Source: Bryobacteraceae bacterium (GTDB taxonomy: Bacteria > Acidobacteriota > Terriglobia > Bryobacterales > Bryobacteraceae). From it: a stretch of DNA of 12,612 nt. Position numbers and translations under genes: made by a program. Shown here in pieces: positions 1 through 5,875 of this stretch (positions are counted from its first letter, which is position 1; every line of letters starts with the position of its first letter). Under the pieces are notes generated by a model. The model ran no database searches and was not told the DNA's origin. It saw only the letters and a list, made by a program, of their open reading frames with translations. The stretch is taken from contig JASHQT010000273.1 of NCBI GenBank assembly GCA_030039005.1, positions 1 to 12,612 of the forward strand, in the 5' to 3' direction.

Positions 1-775
1 GCACCAGAAATTCCTGCACTTTCACGCGGCGGAAAATCAAATCGATCGCGAAATTCCCGCGCCGTAGCACATTGTCCCGATATTCGAGCTGCTCGGGAGA
101 AACTACTTCCACCGGCAAACCTTCGCGCCGGAACAATTCGGCGATCAGCGCGCTCTCGCCCGATTCGCCGGTTTGAAAAGGCTGGCGCAGCTCGAGAATC
201 GCGATGCTGGGCTTCTTGTTCTTCCCGCCCCATTCTTTGTAGGCCTTGAGAATCGCCTGCAGCAGGTACTTCGCGCCCGGCAATTTTTCCAGGCGATAGC
301 GCTTGCGGAATTCCTTCACCGGCGCGGCGTCGTAAAAAATGTCGGCCAGCGCCTCGCCATACGCGACGCCCACAGGCGTATCCGGAATATAGCGCGAAAA
401 TCGCAAGGTGCCGTTGTTGATATTGGTGTCGAGCAGCGAAGTGACCGCCGGGAACGAATATCCCGGATCCACCGCCGCCAGCATCTTCTCGGCCGGCAAC
501 AGTTCCATGCGCGCCAGCAGCGCGGGACTGCTGAGCGCCTTGGCTTGCACCCGTTGCAGGGAACTCGAAAACGACTCCACCGCCTTCACCAGCCCCGCGT
601 ACTGCCTGCGCGTGATAAAATGCGGACGCAGAACCGGAGATACTGGCCTACCAGCGGCGACCAAATTGTGCGCCTTCATGCGTTCCTGGAGATCGTGTGC
701 CCAGGAAAGGTTCTTGTAGTGGTCGCTCTCCAGAATTTTGTGATAGCGAGTAACGGCCTCGCTTAACTGGTTCAT
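1..775 (-). CDS. Circularly permuted ATP-grasp / glutathionylspermidine-synthase-like protein, N-terminal part (partial)
   Basis: An open frame starts at the ATG at 775-773 and runs without a stop to the left edge (258 codons visible), so the C-terminal part is missing. I translated it by hand. Around residues 130-165 the protein has TLRFSRYIPDTPVGVAYGEA followed by a ..VKEFRKRYRLEKLPG stretch. This resembles the 'E.N.(D/E)SPAG.GY.DAL ... EFRRRY' signature of the pre-ATP-grasp half of circularly permuted ATP-grasp proteins. Near the visible end, LEYRDNVLRRGNFAIDLIFR resembles the 'L.YRDG.L...G..IDL.YRR' segment just before the ATP-grasp fold. The catalytic, nucleotide-binding residues would lie beyond the edge. 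Members of this superfamily ligate a carboxylate to an amine using ATP; the substrate here is unknown. No signal peptide or membrane segment is seen. The family call is from memory of motifs, so it is moderate; the gene itself is near certain. Confidence 0.7.
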   Translation of the reverse strand, partial: MNQLSEAVTRYHKILESDHYKNLSWAHDLQERMKAHNLVAAGRPVSPVLRPHFITRRQYAGLVKAVESFSSSLQRVQAKALSSPALLARMELLPAEKMLAAVDPGYSFPAVTSLLDTNINNGTLRFSRYIPDTPVGVAYGEALADIFYDAAPVKEFRKRYRLEKLPGAKYLLQAILKAYKEWGGKNKKPSIAILELRQPFQTGESGESALIAELFRREGLPVEVVSPEQLEYRDNVLRRGNFAIDLIFRRVKVQEFLV

Positions 776-807
776 TTGACTCGCGTGCCTCGCGGGCTTC
801 TGCACTC

Positions 808-837
808 AGTATCGCAAGGCGCGGTGGAAAAAGTAAA
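808..837 (-). promoter_or_regulatory. Candidate sigma-70-type promoter for the ATP-grasp-like gene
   Basis: On the minus strand TTTACT (837-832, four of six matches to TTGACA) is followed after 18 nt by GATACT (813-808, four of six matches to TATAAT). Transcription would start near 801, about 25 nt before the ATG at 775. The surrounding gap between this gene and the ada stop (776-906, 131 nt) is more AT-rich than the neighbouring genes, which fits a promoter. A GAGG lies 12 nt before the ATG, a rather long spacing for a ribosome site. This is consensus matching by eye only. Confidence 0.3.
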
Positions 838-906
838 GCAACGAGGCGATTTCTGGCGTTTTACTTATTTAGATTCTGCAACTTACGGCCAATTTCCCCA
901 CTCGTC

Positions 907-2010
907 TCAGAGATTCCTCTTAGGGCCCGCCGGGGCGGCTTCCGCACTCTGCGCCGCTTCCAACTCCAGAAGCTTCCTCTTACGCTCGGCGCCCCAGCGA
1001 TAGCCGGCGAGGCGACCGTCCTCGCGTACCACGCGATGGCAAGGAATCGCGATCGCGACTGGGTTTGTAGCGCAAGCTCGCGCCACGGCGCGCGCCGCTT
1101 TAGGATCTCCGAGCTCGGCCGCAATCTCGCGATACGATTTCGTGGCGCCGCGCGGGATCGCTTGCAGCGCTTCCCAAACGCGCCGCTGGAATGCAGTGGC
1201 TTGAATATCGAGTGGAAGCGAAGGCGCCGATTTTCCTTCGATCATCATGAGCAGCTTTCTCACCGGCTCATCGAGTGCGCGACCGGCGCGAATCGTCTTC
1301 GCTTTCGGGTACTCGCTGCGCAGTTCGCGCGCCAAGGTTTCTTCGGAATCTCCGAAACGAATCGAACAAACACCGCGCTCGGTGGCCGCGAGCAGCATCT
1401 TCCCCAGGGGCGTGGCTGCGATCGTGTAGCGAATGGTGACGCCGTCGCCCTGCTTGAGATACCGCGCGGGTGTCATACCCAATTGCGATGCCGAACGTTC
1501 ATAGAGCCTGCTGGAAGAACCGTAGCCGGCATCGTAGAGCGAACGCGTCACCGAATGTCCCTCGCGCAAACCGGCTTTGAGGGCGTACAGGCGGCGCGAA
1601 TCGGCGTAGGCGCGCGGCGTAATTCCGGTCAGCGCCTTGAACGTCCGCTGCAAATGGAAAGGGCTCATACCCAGCGCGCGGCCGAGCGCCTCGAGCGTTA
1701 CGGGACCCTCGGATTGGGTGTCGATGTACCGGCAAACCTTCTCCACCAGTTGCGAGTTCAGCTCGCCCGCTGCGCCTAAGTCGGGTTTACAGCGCCGGCA
1801 GGGCCGGAATCCGGCCTGTTCGGCGGCTTCGCGGGTGCGAAAGAAAACCACGTTCTCGCGCCGCGGCCGTTTGGAGGGGCAGGACGGCCGGCAATACACA
1901 CCAGTGGACAGCACCGCGTAGTAGAACACGCCGTCCAGGGAGCGCTCGCGCGCCAGCACCGCGTCCCAGTGATTCGTTGCTTCATTGCTCATCGTCGTTG
2001 TTGCTTGCAT
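907..2010 (-). CDS. ada: Bifunctional Ada: methylphosphotriester/O6-methylguanine-DNA methyltransferase and transcriptional activator
   Basis: The protein (367 aa) has all three parts of Ada in order. Residues ~14-78 are the Zn-binding Ada N-domain, with Cys40, Cys44 (YCRPSC), Cys71 and Cys74 (PCRRC). By homology Cys40 is the acceptor of methyl groups from DNA phosphotriesters. Residues ~83-188 are an AraC-type helix-turn-helix (MSPFHLQRTFK). Residues ~192-350 are the O6-alkylguanine transferase, with the active-site motif IPCHRV at Cys324 and the downstream G(R)LAGYRWG loop. Length matches E. coli Ada (354 aa). In the family, self-methylation at the N-terminal Cys turns the protein into an activator of alkylation-repair genes. 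Both acceptor cysteines are present, so repair and sensing both look intact. The start is uncertain: ATG at 2010 or at 1992 (six codons in), neither with a clear ribosome site. No alkB, alkA or aidB lies nearby. Confidence 0.96.
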   Translation of the reverse strand: MQATTTMSNEATNHWDAVLARERSLDGVFYYAVLSTGVYCRPSCPSKRPRRENVVFFRTREAAEQAGFRPCRRCKPDLGAAGELNSQLVEKVCRYIDTQSEGPVTLEALGRALGMSPFHLQRTFKALTGITPRAYADSRRLYALKAGLREGHSVTRSLYDAGYGSSSRLYERSASQLGMTPARYLKQGDGVTIRYTIAATPLGKMLLAATERGVCSIRFGDSEETLARELRSEYPKAKTIRAGRALDEPVRKLLMMIEGKSAPSLPLDIQATAFQRRVWEALQAIPRGATKSYREIAAELGDPKAARAVARACATNPVAIAIPCHRVVREDGRLAGYRWGAERKRKLLELEAAQSAEAAPAGPKRNL

Positions 2011-2050
2011 ACCACGATGCTACCCGTGCGCCTACTTCGGGACTATCCGA

Positions 2051-2079
2051 ATCTTGCTGTAAAACCACTAAATTGCCAA
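2051..2079 (-). promoter_or_regulatory. Weak candidate promoter for ada
   Basis: On the minus strand TTGGCA (2079-2074, five of six matches to the -35 consensus) is followed after 17 nt by CAAGAT (2056-2051, three of six matches to the -10). Transcription would start near 2044, giving a leader of about 34 nt to the ATG at 2010. The same stretch contains GCAAGATT (2057-2050), which recalls the GCAA half of the E. coli Ada box, but no AAT half lies at the E. coli spacing. The assignment is tentative. Confidence 0.25.
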
Positions 2080-2123
2080 GTCCCCAATCCCAGCGACCGA
2101 ACGGGAGCCCTTCGGCAAACCGC

Positions 2124-2141
2124 GACCGCGGCGGCGCGGTC
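2124..2141 (-). terminator. Terminator-like hairpin after the DUF3108 gene
   Basis: Reading the minus strand, a perfect 7-bp stem GACCGCG / CGCGGTC with a 4-nt loop (CCGC) begins one base after the DUF3108 stop codon (2145-2143). Only a short TTT follows about four bases later, so a classical U-tract is lacking. It may be a weak intrinsic terminator or a structure that stabilises the mRNA end. It lies in the 132-nt gap (2011-2142) before ada, which also carries the candidate ada promoter. Confidence 0.4.
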
Positions 2142-2142
2142 C

Positions 2143-2982
2143 CTAGGGATGTTCGTCCTTTTGCAATTCCAACGTGATGCTGCCCACCGGAAAGCTCATG
2201 CGCGCGCGAATCTGCACCGGAAGCCGGTGCGCATCGTCGGTGAGCCAGACAAACAGGTCGCCCTTTTTGGGATAGAGCACGCCGTCGAACAGGAACACCT
2301 CATAGCGGATGGTATCGAACGTCCCGGCCTTGGTCTTGATTTGCTCCCGCGCCTGCGCCTCCACGCGCACCATCGCGCTTTTCTTTCCGTCGCTCATGGG
2401 AGCTTGCATGTTCTGGCCCGGCTCCAACTTGTCGATACGCAGCTTGTACAGCCCCGCCGCGACGTCCATGGCGCAGGCCGGAATTTCCACTTCCGACGTC
2501 TTTACCACGTTGTTCTTGCTCAGGTCGCGCTCCACATAGTTGGCTTTTCCGCGGGTGTGGTCATAGACCACGCGCGTATCGTGATGGCGCTTGCCCTCCA
2601 GCGAATCCATCTGCGTCACGCTGGTGCAGAATCCGCCGTCCATGTCGGACCGGTAGGTGTCATCCAGCTTGTAAAGCTTGGAGACCAAGCCTCCCGACTG
2701 CACGTGTACTTCGGAATCCCACTTGCCGGGTTCGCCGGGCTGGGGCTGAAGATTCAGCTCCGCGTTGCCGGCGTAAATGAGCCTCCACTCGATGTCGTAG
2801 GAAAGCTTCTCGGCCGAGGGGAACGGCGCCAGCGCGCCTTCAAAGGCCTTGGAAGAAATGCCGTCCGCCAGCAGTACCGACTGGGGATGGATCTCGGCCG
2901 CGCCCAACAATAGGGCCACACTCAGGCCGACCAGACGTGGGGGAAAACGTCCCGGCATCAAGCTAGAGTGTGACAGACTCAT
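2143..2982 (-). CDS. Secreted DUF3108 domain-containing protein
   Basis: A 279-aa protein. Residues ~10-35 form a hydrophobic segment after an Arg-containing start (LVGLSVALLLGAAEI), consistent with a signal peptide; no lipobox cysteine is obvious. The mature part starts with an EKLSYDIEW strand and ends with a PVQIRARMSFPVGSITLEL segment. These match the start and end of the DUF3108 fold, a family of predicted periplasmic beta-rich proteins whose biochemical role is not established. A KAGTFDTIRYEV segment near residue 217 is also typical. ATG codons at 2982 and 2958 both give a plausible signal peptide; neither has a convincing ribosome site. The gene follows the TIGR03435 gene by 121 nt on the same strand, with repeat sequence in the gap, so co-transcription is possible but not shown. 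Confidence 0.85.
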   Translation of the reverse strand: MSLSHSSLMPGRFPPRLVGLSVALLLGAAEIHPQSVLLADGISSKAFEGALAPFPSAEKLSYDIEWRLIYAGNAELNLQPQPGEPGKWDSEVHVQSGGLVSKLYKLDDTYRSDMDGGFCTSVTQMDSLEGKRHHDTRVVYDHTRGKANYVERDLSKNNVVKTSEVEIPACAMDVAAGLYKLRIDKLEPGQNMQAPMSDGKKSAMVRVEAQAREQIKTKAGTFDTIRYEVFLFDGVLYPKKGDLFVWLTDDAHRLPVQIRARMSFPVGSITLELQKDEHP

Positions 2983-3013
2983 GGCTTGGGCGCAAACAGG
3001 GGCGCGGCGGGGG

Positions 3014-3054
3014 GGCGCGGCTCAGGTTGCGCCTTCGCCTACGGGATTGGCGAG
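3014..3054 (-). repeat. Single dispersed copy of the ~43-bp intergenic repeat
   Basis: Read on the minus strand this 41-bp stretch matches the unit of the array at 3996-4213: CGCCAATCCCGTAGG, then a GAAGGCG block, then CCTGAGCCGCGCC. It differs mainly by a changed and shortened centre (GCAACC in place of GTCAGCC). It lies in the 121-nt gap between the DUF3108 and TIGR03435 genes, in the opposite orientation to the array. Confidence 0.85.
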
Positions 3055-3102
3055 GGGATTAGTTCGGGCTGCGCCGTGGCAGAGCTGGGCTCGAGCCGCG
3101 CC
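3014..3102. repeat. Inverted 10-bp arms framing the 3014-3102 spacer
   Basis: GGCGCGGCTC at 3014-3023 is the exact reverse complement of GAGCCGCGCC at 3093-3102. The arms enclose 69 nt and the right arm ends just before the stop codon of the TIGR03435 gene (3106-3104). The right arm overlaps a perfect palindrome GGCTCGAGCC (3088-3097). The arms are the CTGAGCCGCGCC end of the dispersed repeat in two orientations, so this may be the remains of two copies placed head to head. A transcript-end structure is also possible. Confidence 0.5.
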
Positions 3103-3103
3103 T

Positions 3104-3931
3104 CTAGTTTCCCCTGGGGATCTTCTCTATGTGATCGATTACCAGGATCTCCATGGGAACTTTGCTCGATTCCAGCTTTAGTCCAAGCTGCTGCTGGAGG
3201 GCTTCGAACAGGCTCGCGCCCGCGTCCGGCGGCGGATCCGGCTGCATCGCGGCCCAGGAATAGGACAGAAGGAAGTCGTATCTTCCCGCGAGACCGGTCG
3301 CGTTCGCCGTGGGCTTCTGAAGCATGGAATCCGCGATTTTCTCGACGAACTCGTCCATCGATGCATCTACAAAGCGCCAACGCGCGCGGCCGTTCGGTCC
3401 CCCCACCATCATGAAGTGGCGGCCGGGCGGTAGTTCCGGATAGCCTTCGCGATCGGTCTTGATCCGCGGCGCCTCTTTTCGGGGATCCTCGTCCTGCTTC
3501 GGAGGCCCGGGTGACTGATCCAACTTCGCTCCACCCTTCGCCACCACAAGCTGATATCCCGTGATCTGCTTCTTTTCGAAATGCGCCGCGATTTGGAAAC
3601 GCTCAATCAGCAGATTCCGCAGCATCTGGCTGAGTTGCCCCCTGTTGGTTCCTTCCGGAGCTTTGGCGTTGATGGTAAAGCGCTCGAGGTCCATCCAGCC
3701 GGGGCCGGAAAGCTGGTAAGAACGGATTTCGTACGCCATCTGCAACAGGCTGGACAAGGGATAGTTTTCGACGAAACATCGCGCGGGATCGGCACCCGGG
3801 CATCCTGTGCCGCCCACGCCGAAATCTCCCACCGGCCCATGCCGCACCGTGGCGACATCGAAGACAAAGCGCGAATCTGGCGTCTGGGCAGCCACGGCCC
3901 AGACGAAAACAGGGAGCAATGCGAGTCGCAC
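3104..3931 (-). CDS. TIGR03435 family secreted protein
   Basis: A 275-aa protein with a short signal peptide (MRLALLPVFVWAVAAQ) followed by FDVATVRHGP. It continues with a cysteine pair (..GCPGADPARCF..), YPLSSLLQMAYEIRSYQLSGP, LDRF-like and NLLIERFQIAAHFEKKQ segments, and a YQLVVAKGGAKL strand. It closes with a ..SLFEALQQQLGLKLESSKVP segment and a VIDHIEK ending. This order (F.VA.V...; L...AY.......GP.W; L.Q.LL..RF......E.K....Y.LV.AK.G.KL; G..LF.A...QLGLKLE..K.P....VID..E.P) is that of TIGR03435. The family is known mainly from Acidobacteria and has many paralogues in Solibacter; its function is unknown. The start is a GTG set by a strong ribosome site. The next gene downstream, DUF3108, is also predicted secreted. 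Confidence 0.92.
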   Translation of the reverse strand: MRLALLPVFVWAVAAQTPDSRFVFDVATVRHGPVGDFGVGGTGCPGADPARCFVENYPLSSLLQMAYEIRSYQLSGPGWMDLERFTINAKAPEGTNRGQLSQMLRNLLIERFQIAAHFEKKQITGYQLVVAKGGAKLDQSPGPPKQDEDPRKEAPRIKTDREGYPELPPGRHFMMVGGPNGRARWRFVDASMDEFVEKIADSMLQKPTANATGLAGRYDFLLSYSWAAMQPDPPPDAGASLFEALQQQLGLKLESSKVPMEILVIDHIEKIPRGN

Positions 3932-3937
3932 AATCGG

Positions 3938-3943
3938 CTCCTT
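3938..3943 (-). promoter_or_regulatory. Strong ribosome binding site fixing the GTG start of the TIGR03435 gene
   Basis: AAGGAG on the minus strand (3943-3938) lies 6 nt upstream of the GTG at 3931. It is the clearest Shine-Dalgarno sequence in the window and decides a GTG start in the absence of a nearby ATG. Confidence 0.75.
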
Positions 3944-3962
3944 GGCTTCCTTCGATCCTAGC

Positions 3963-3985
3963 GCGCCCCCAGACCCGGGGGGCGC
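3963..3985. other. GC-rich hairpin upstream of the TIGR03435 gene
   Basis: GCGCCCCC (3963-3970) and GGGGGCGC (3978-3985) form a perfect 8-bp stem, all G-C, around a 7-nt loop. It lies 32 nt before the GTG start of the TIGR03435 gene and 10 nt from the first unit of the tandem array. No T-run follows on either strand, so it is not a standard terminator. In a transcript of the minus strand it would sit just upstream of the AAGGAG site. Confidence 0.6.
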
Positions 3986-3995
3986 TGCCCAGCCC

Positions 3996-4213
3996 CGCTA
4001 ATCCCGGAGGTGAGGGCGTCGCCCGAGCCGATCCTCCCGCCAATCCCGTAGGTGAAGGCGTCAGCCCGAGCCGATCCTCCCGCCAATCCTGTAGGTGAAG
4101 GCGTCAGCCTGAGCCGCGCCTCTCGCCAATCCCGTAGGTGAAGGCGTCAGCCTGAGCCGCGCCTCTCGCCAATCCCGTAGGTGAAGGCGTCAGCCTGAGC
4201 CGCGCCTCCCGCC
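3996..4213 (+). repeat. Tandem array of five 42-43-bp units
   Basis: Units start at 3996, 4038, 4081, 4124 and 4167. The consensus begins CGCCAATCCCGTAGGTGAAG and continues with GCGTCAGCCTGAGCCGCGCC, then TCT. Units at 4081, 4124 and 4167 differ from each other by one or two bases. The 4038 unit has about four changes (CCCGAGCCGATCC in its second half). The 3996 unit is the most diverged and is 42 nt. The array fills most of the 299-nt gap between two divergent genes (3932-4230), the only gap of about this size; I see no convincing promoter elsewhere in it. Each unit can form a short hairpin around TCAGCCTGA. There are no spacers, so it is not CRISPR. Single copies occur at 3014-3054 and 5771-5810. 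Confidence 0.95.
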
Positions 4214-4230
4214 GTGATTCCCGCACCATC

Positions 4231-5754
4231 GTGCTACCTTCTATTGTGTCGCGCCGCATTCTGTTCCCTCTGGGAACGGTCCTGATCGTCGCATTTTGCC
4301 TCTTTTTTGCCTGGCCGTCGCTGGCCTTTTCTTTCGATGCCGACGACATGTTCAACCTGTTTTTCGGCTGGAATCAGACCTCCGCTCATCTTTTTCAAAG
4401 CTGCCTCGTTCTTTGGACGGGAGAATATCGACCGTTTGGTTTTGCTTTCTATCGTTTGATTCTTGAAGTCGCCGGGTTCACGCCGCTGCCCTTCCGCATC
4501 GCGGAGCTTACGTTCTGCCTGCTGAACACCGGCGTGTGTTTCTGGTTCACCCGGCTGGTGTCTCGCTCCGAGCGCACAGCCGCGCTTGCGGCCTTGTTCT
4601 TCAGCTTTCATGTCGGCCTCTTGGAGGCCTGGTACCGGACAACGGTGATTGTCGACGTCCTTTGTTTCGCGTTTTCGTACCTTGCCGCCGGCCTGTATAT
4701 CGAGTCACGGCGCGAAGGCGGCGATCTACGCGCGTGGAGAATAGCGGCCATTCTTCTGTGTTTTATCTGCGCTCTGGATTCCAAGGAATTCGCGGTGGCG
4801 CTGCCGGCCGTCCTAGTGGCATGGGAGGTGATATTCAACAGGGAGCGCTGGAGAAGCTTTCTGAAGTCCCGCTCCGCGTTGACAATCGCGTTGATGGGCA
4901 TTCTGACGGTGGCATACGCATATGGAAAACTGCATGGCCCTGCCGCGATGAGCAACAACCCGGCCTACGCGCCGCAATACACCATCGGCCGCTTGGCGGC
5001 TACCTGGGGCTCCTACCTGGGAGATCTGTTCGTTCTGAAATCTCCGCTCGCCGGACCGGCTTCCCTCATTGCCATGACAGGCATGCTGGTTGTGGCTCTG
5101 CTGCTTCGCTCGCGCTTGCTGATCTTCGGCTGGACGATTGCGGTGGTGGGGCTTGCGCCGGTTATGTTTTCGCCGCCGCGTGGCGGCTTCGAAATGTACT
5201 TCTCGTTCATGGGCTGGGTGATTTATGCGGCAGGCCTGCTCGTCAAGGCGCAGGACGGCCTGCTTCTCCTGCTGCGCCGCTGGCAGCTCCCGCGCGCGGG
5301 GCAAGCGGCGCCATTTCGTACGGGACTGGCCTGCCTGGTTTTTCTGTTGGCCGGCGGCGCCTATGCCGCCCTGAATGTCTACGGAGTGCGATCGGATCCG
5401 CGGCCTTGGCTCTATTTCGCTCAAGATGCCAACCGCACCCTCATCACGCAGATGCGCGCCCTGCATCCCAGACTCTCGCGCGGGTCGCGCGTCATGTTTG
5501 TGGAGGACGGCATCGGGTGGGGAGAGTGGACGCCCCTGTACATCATGCGGATTCTTTACGACGATCCGACCATGGTCGTTGACCGGCTCAAAGTAAAGAC
5601 CGCTCAAAAACCGGACCACTGGCAACAATTCTCCGCCGGCCCGGGTCTTACCTACGATCACGTGTTCACGTATGACGCTGGCCGCTACATGGAGCTCACA
5701 CCTCAGCTCGCAGCCATTTACGGTGTTGAGGTGCGCCCGCCAGAGAAGAATTGA
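4231..5754 (+). CDS. Polytopic membrane protein, GT-C glycosyltransferase-like
   Basis: A 507-aa protein with about ten hydrophobic segments (for example residues ~10-33, 85-108, 115-130, 139-156, 170-180, 217-231, 269-303, 313-336, 361-382). It ends in a ~120-residue soluble C-terminal part. An acidic DADD motif (Asp36, Asp38, Asp39) follows the first membrane segment, as in the first loop of GT-C enzymes. These transfer sugars from lipid-phosphate donors at the outer membrane face. EYRPFG (65-70) and ALDSKEFAVALP (161-172) resemble conserved RP and 'KE.a..lP' patterns of TMTC/PMT-like proteins. No experimentally defined family was recognised, so donor and acceptor are unknown. GTG at 4231 or 4246 could be the start; neither has a ribosome site. 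The first lies only 17 nt after the repeat array, and another repeat copy begins 16 nt after the stop, so the gene stands alone between repeats. Confidence 0.7.
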   Translation: MLPSIVSRRILFPLGTVLIVAFCLFFAWPSLAFSFDADDMFNLFFGWNQTSAHLFQSCLVLWTGEYRPFGFAFYRLILEVAGFTPLPFRIAELTFCLLNTGVCFWFTRLVSRSERTAALAALFFSFHVGLLEAWYRTTVIVDVLCFAFSYLAAGLYIESRREGGDLRAWRIAAILLCFICALDSKEFAVALPAVLVAWEVIFNRERWRSFLKSRSALTIALMGILTVAYAYGKLHGPAAMSNNPAYAPQYTIGRLAATWGSYLGDLFVLKSPLAGPASLIAMTGMLVVALLLRSRLLIFGWTIAVVGLAPVMFSPPRGGFEMYFSFMGWVIYAAGLLVKAQDGLLLLLRRWQLPRAGQAAPFRTGLACLVFLLAGGAYAALNVYGVRSDPRPWLYFAQDANRTLITQMRALHPRLSRGSRVMFVEDGIGWGEWTPLYIMRILYDDPTMVVDRLKVKTAQKPDHWQQFSAGPGLTYDHVFTYDAGRYMELTPQLAAIYGVEVRPPEKN

Positions 5755-5770
5755 ATCCGGCGATCCCCTG

Positions 5771-5847
5771 CGCCAACCCCGTAGGTGAAGGCGCAGCCTG
5801 AGCCGCGCCCTAACCAGCCCCGCGAGGCGAACACCGAGCCTGCCCCC
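5771..5847 (+). repeat. Dispersed copy of the 43-bp repeat plus a degenerate second unit
   Basis: 5771-5810 matches the array consensus, in the same orientation, with CAACCCC for CAATCCC and GCGCAGCC for GCGTCAGCC. A second, poorly conserved unit (CCAGCCCCGCGAGG.. to ..CCGAGCCTG) follows at about 5814-5847. It fills most of the 121-nt gap between the GT-C-like gene and tldD, and no promoter is obvious in the remainder. Confidence 0.85.
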
Positions 5848-5875
5848 GGCCATCTGCCGTCGCCGATGGCCGACA

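Noticed and set aside
1036..1779. Plus-strand frame of 247 codons opposite ada
   Set aside because: Arg-rich shadow; the minus strand encodes an unmistakable Ada protein.
1969..2913. Plus-strand frame of 314 codons opposite the DUF3108 gene
   Set aside because: It runs antisense to a recognised family protein with a signal peptide. The His/Arg/Val-rich composition is typical of a shadow frame in high-GC DNA.
3996..4213. CRISPR array
   Set aside because: The units abut directly with no unique spacers and vary by decay, and there are no cas genes.
4104..4355. Minus-strand frame of 83 codons across the repeats and the GT-C gene start
   Set aside because: Its C-terminal half is only translated repeat sequence and its start lies antisense to a better-supported gene; no family resemblance.
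4536..5582. Plus-strand frame of 348 codons in another frame of the GT-C-like gene
   Set aside because: Arg/Gly/Ala-rich shadow without motifs, fully inside the 507-aa membrane protein frame.
4813..5853. Minus-strand frame of 346 codons opposite the GT-C-like gene
   Set aside because: The protein is Arg/His-rich and low in order, and covers a repeat copy at its start. The plus strand gives regular membrane segments instead.
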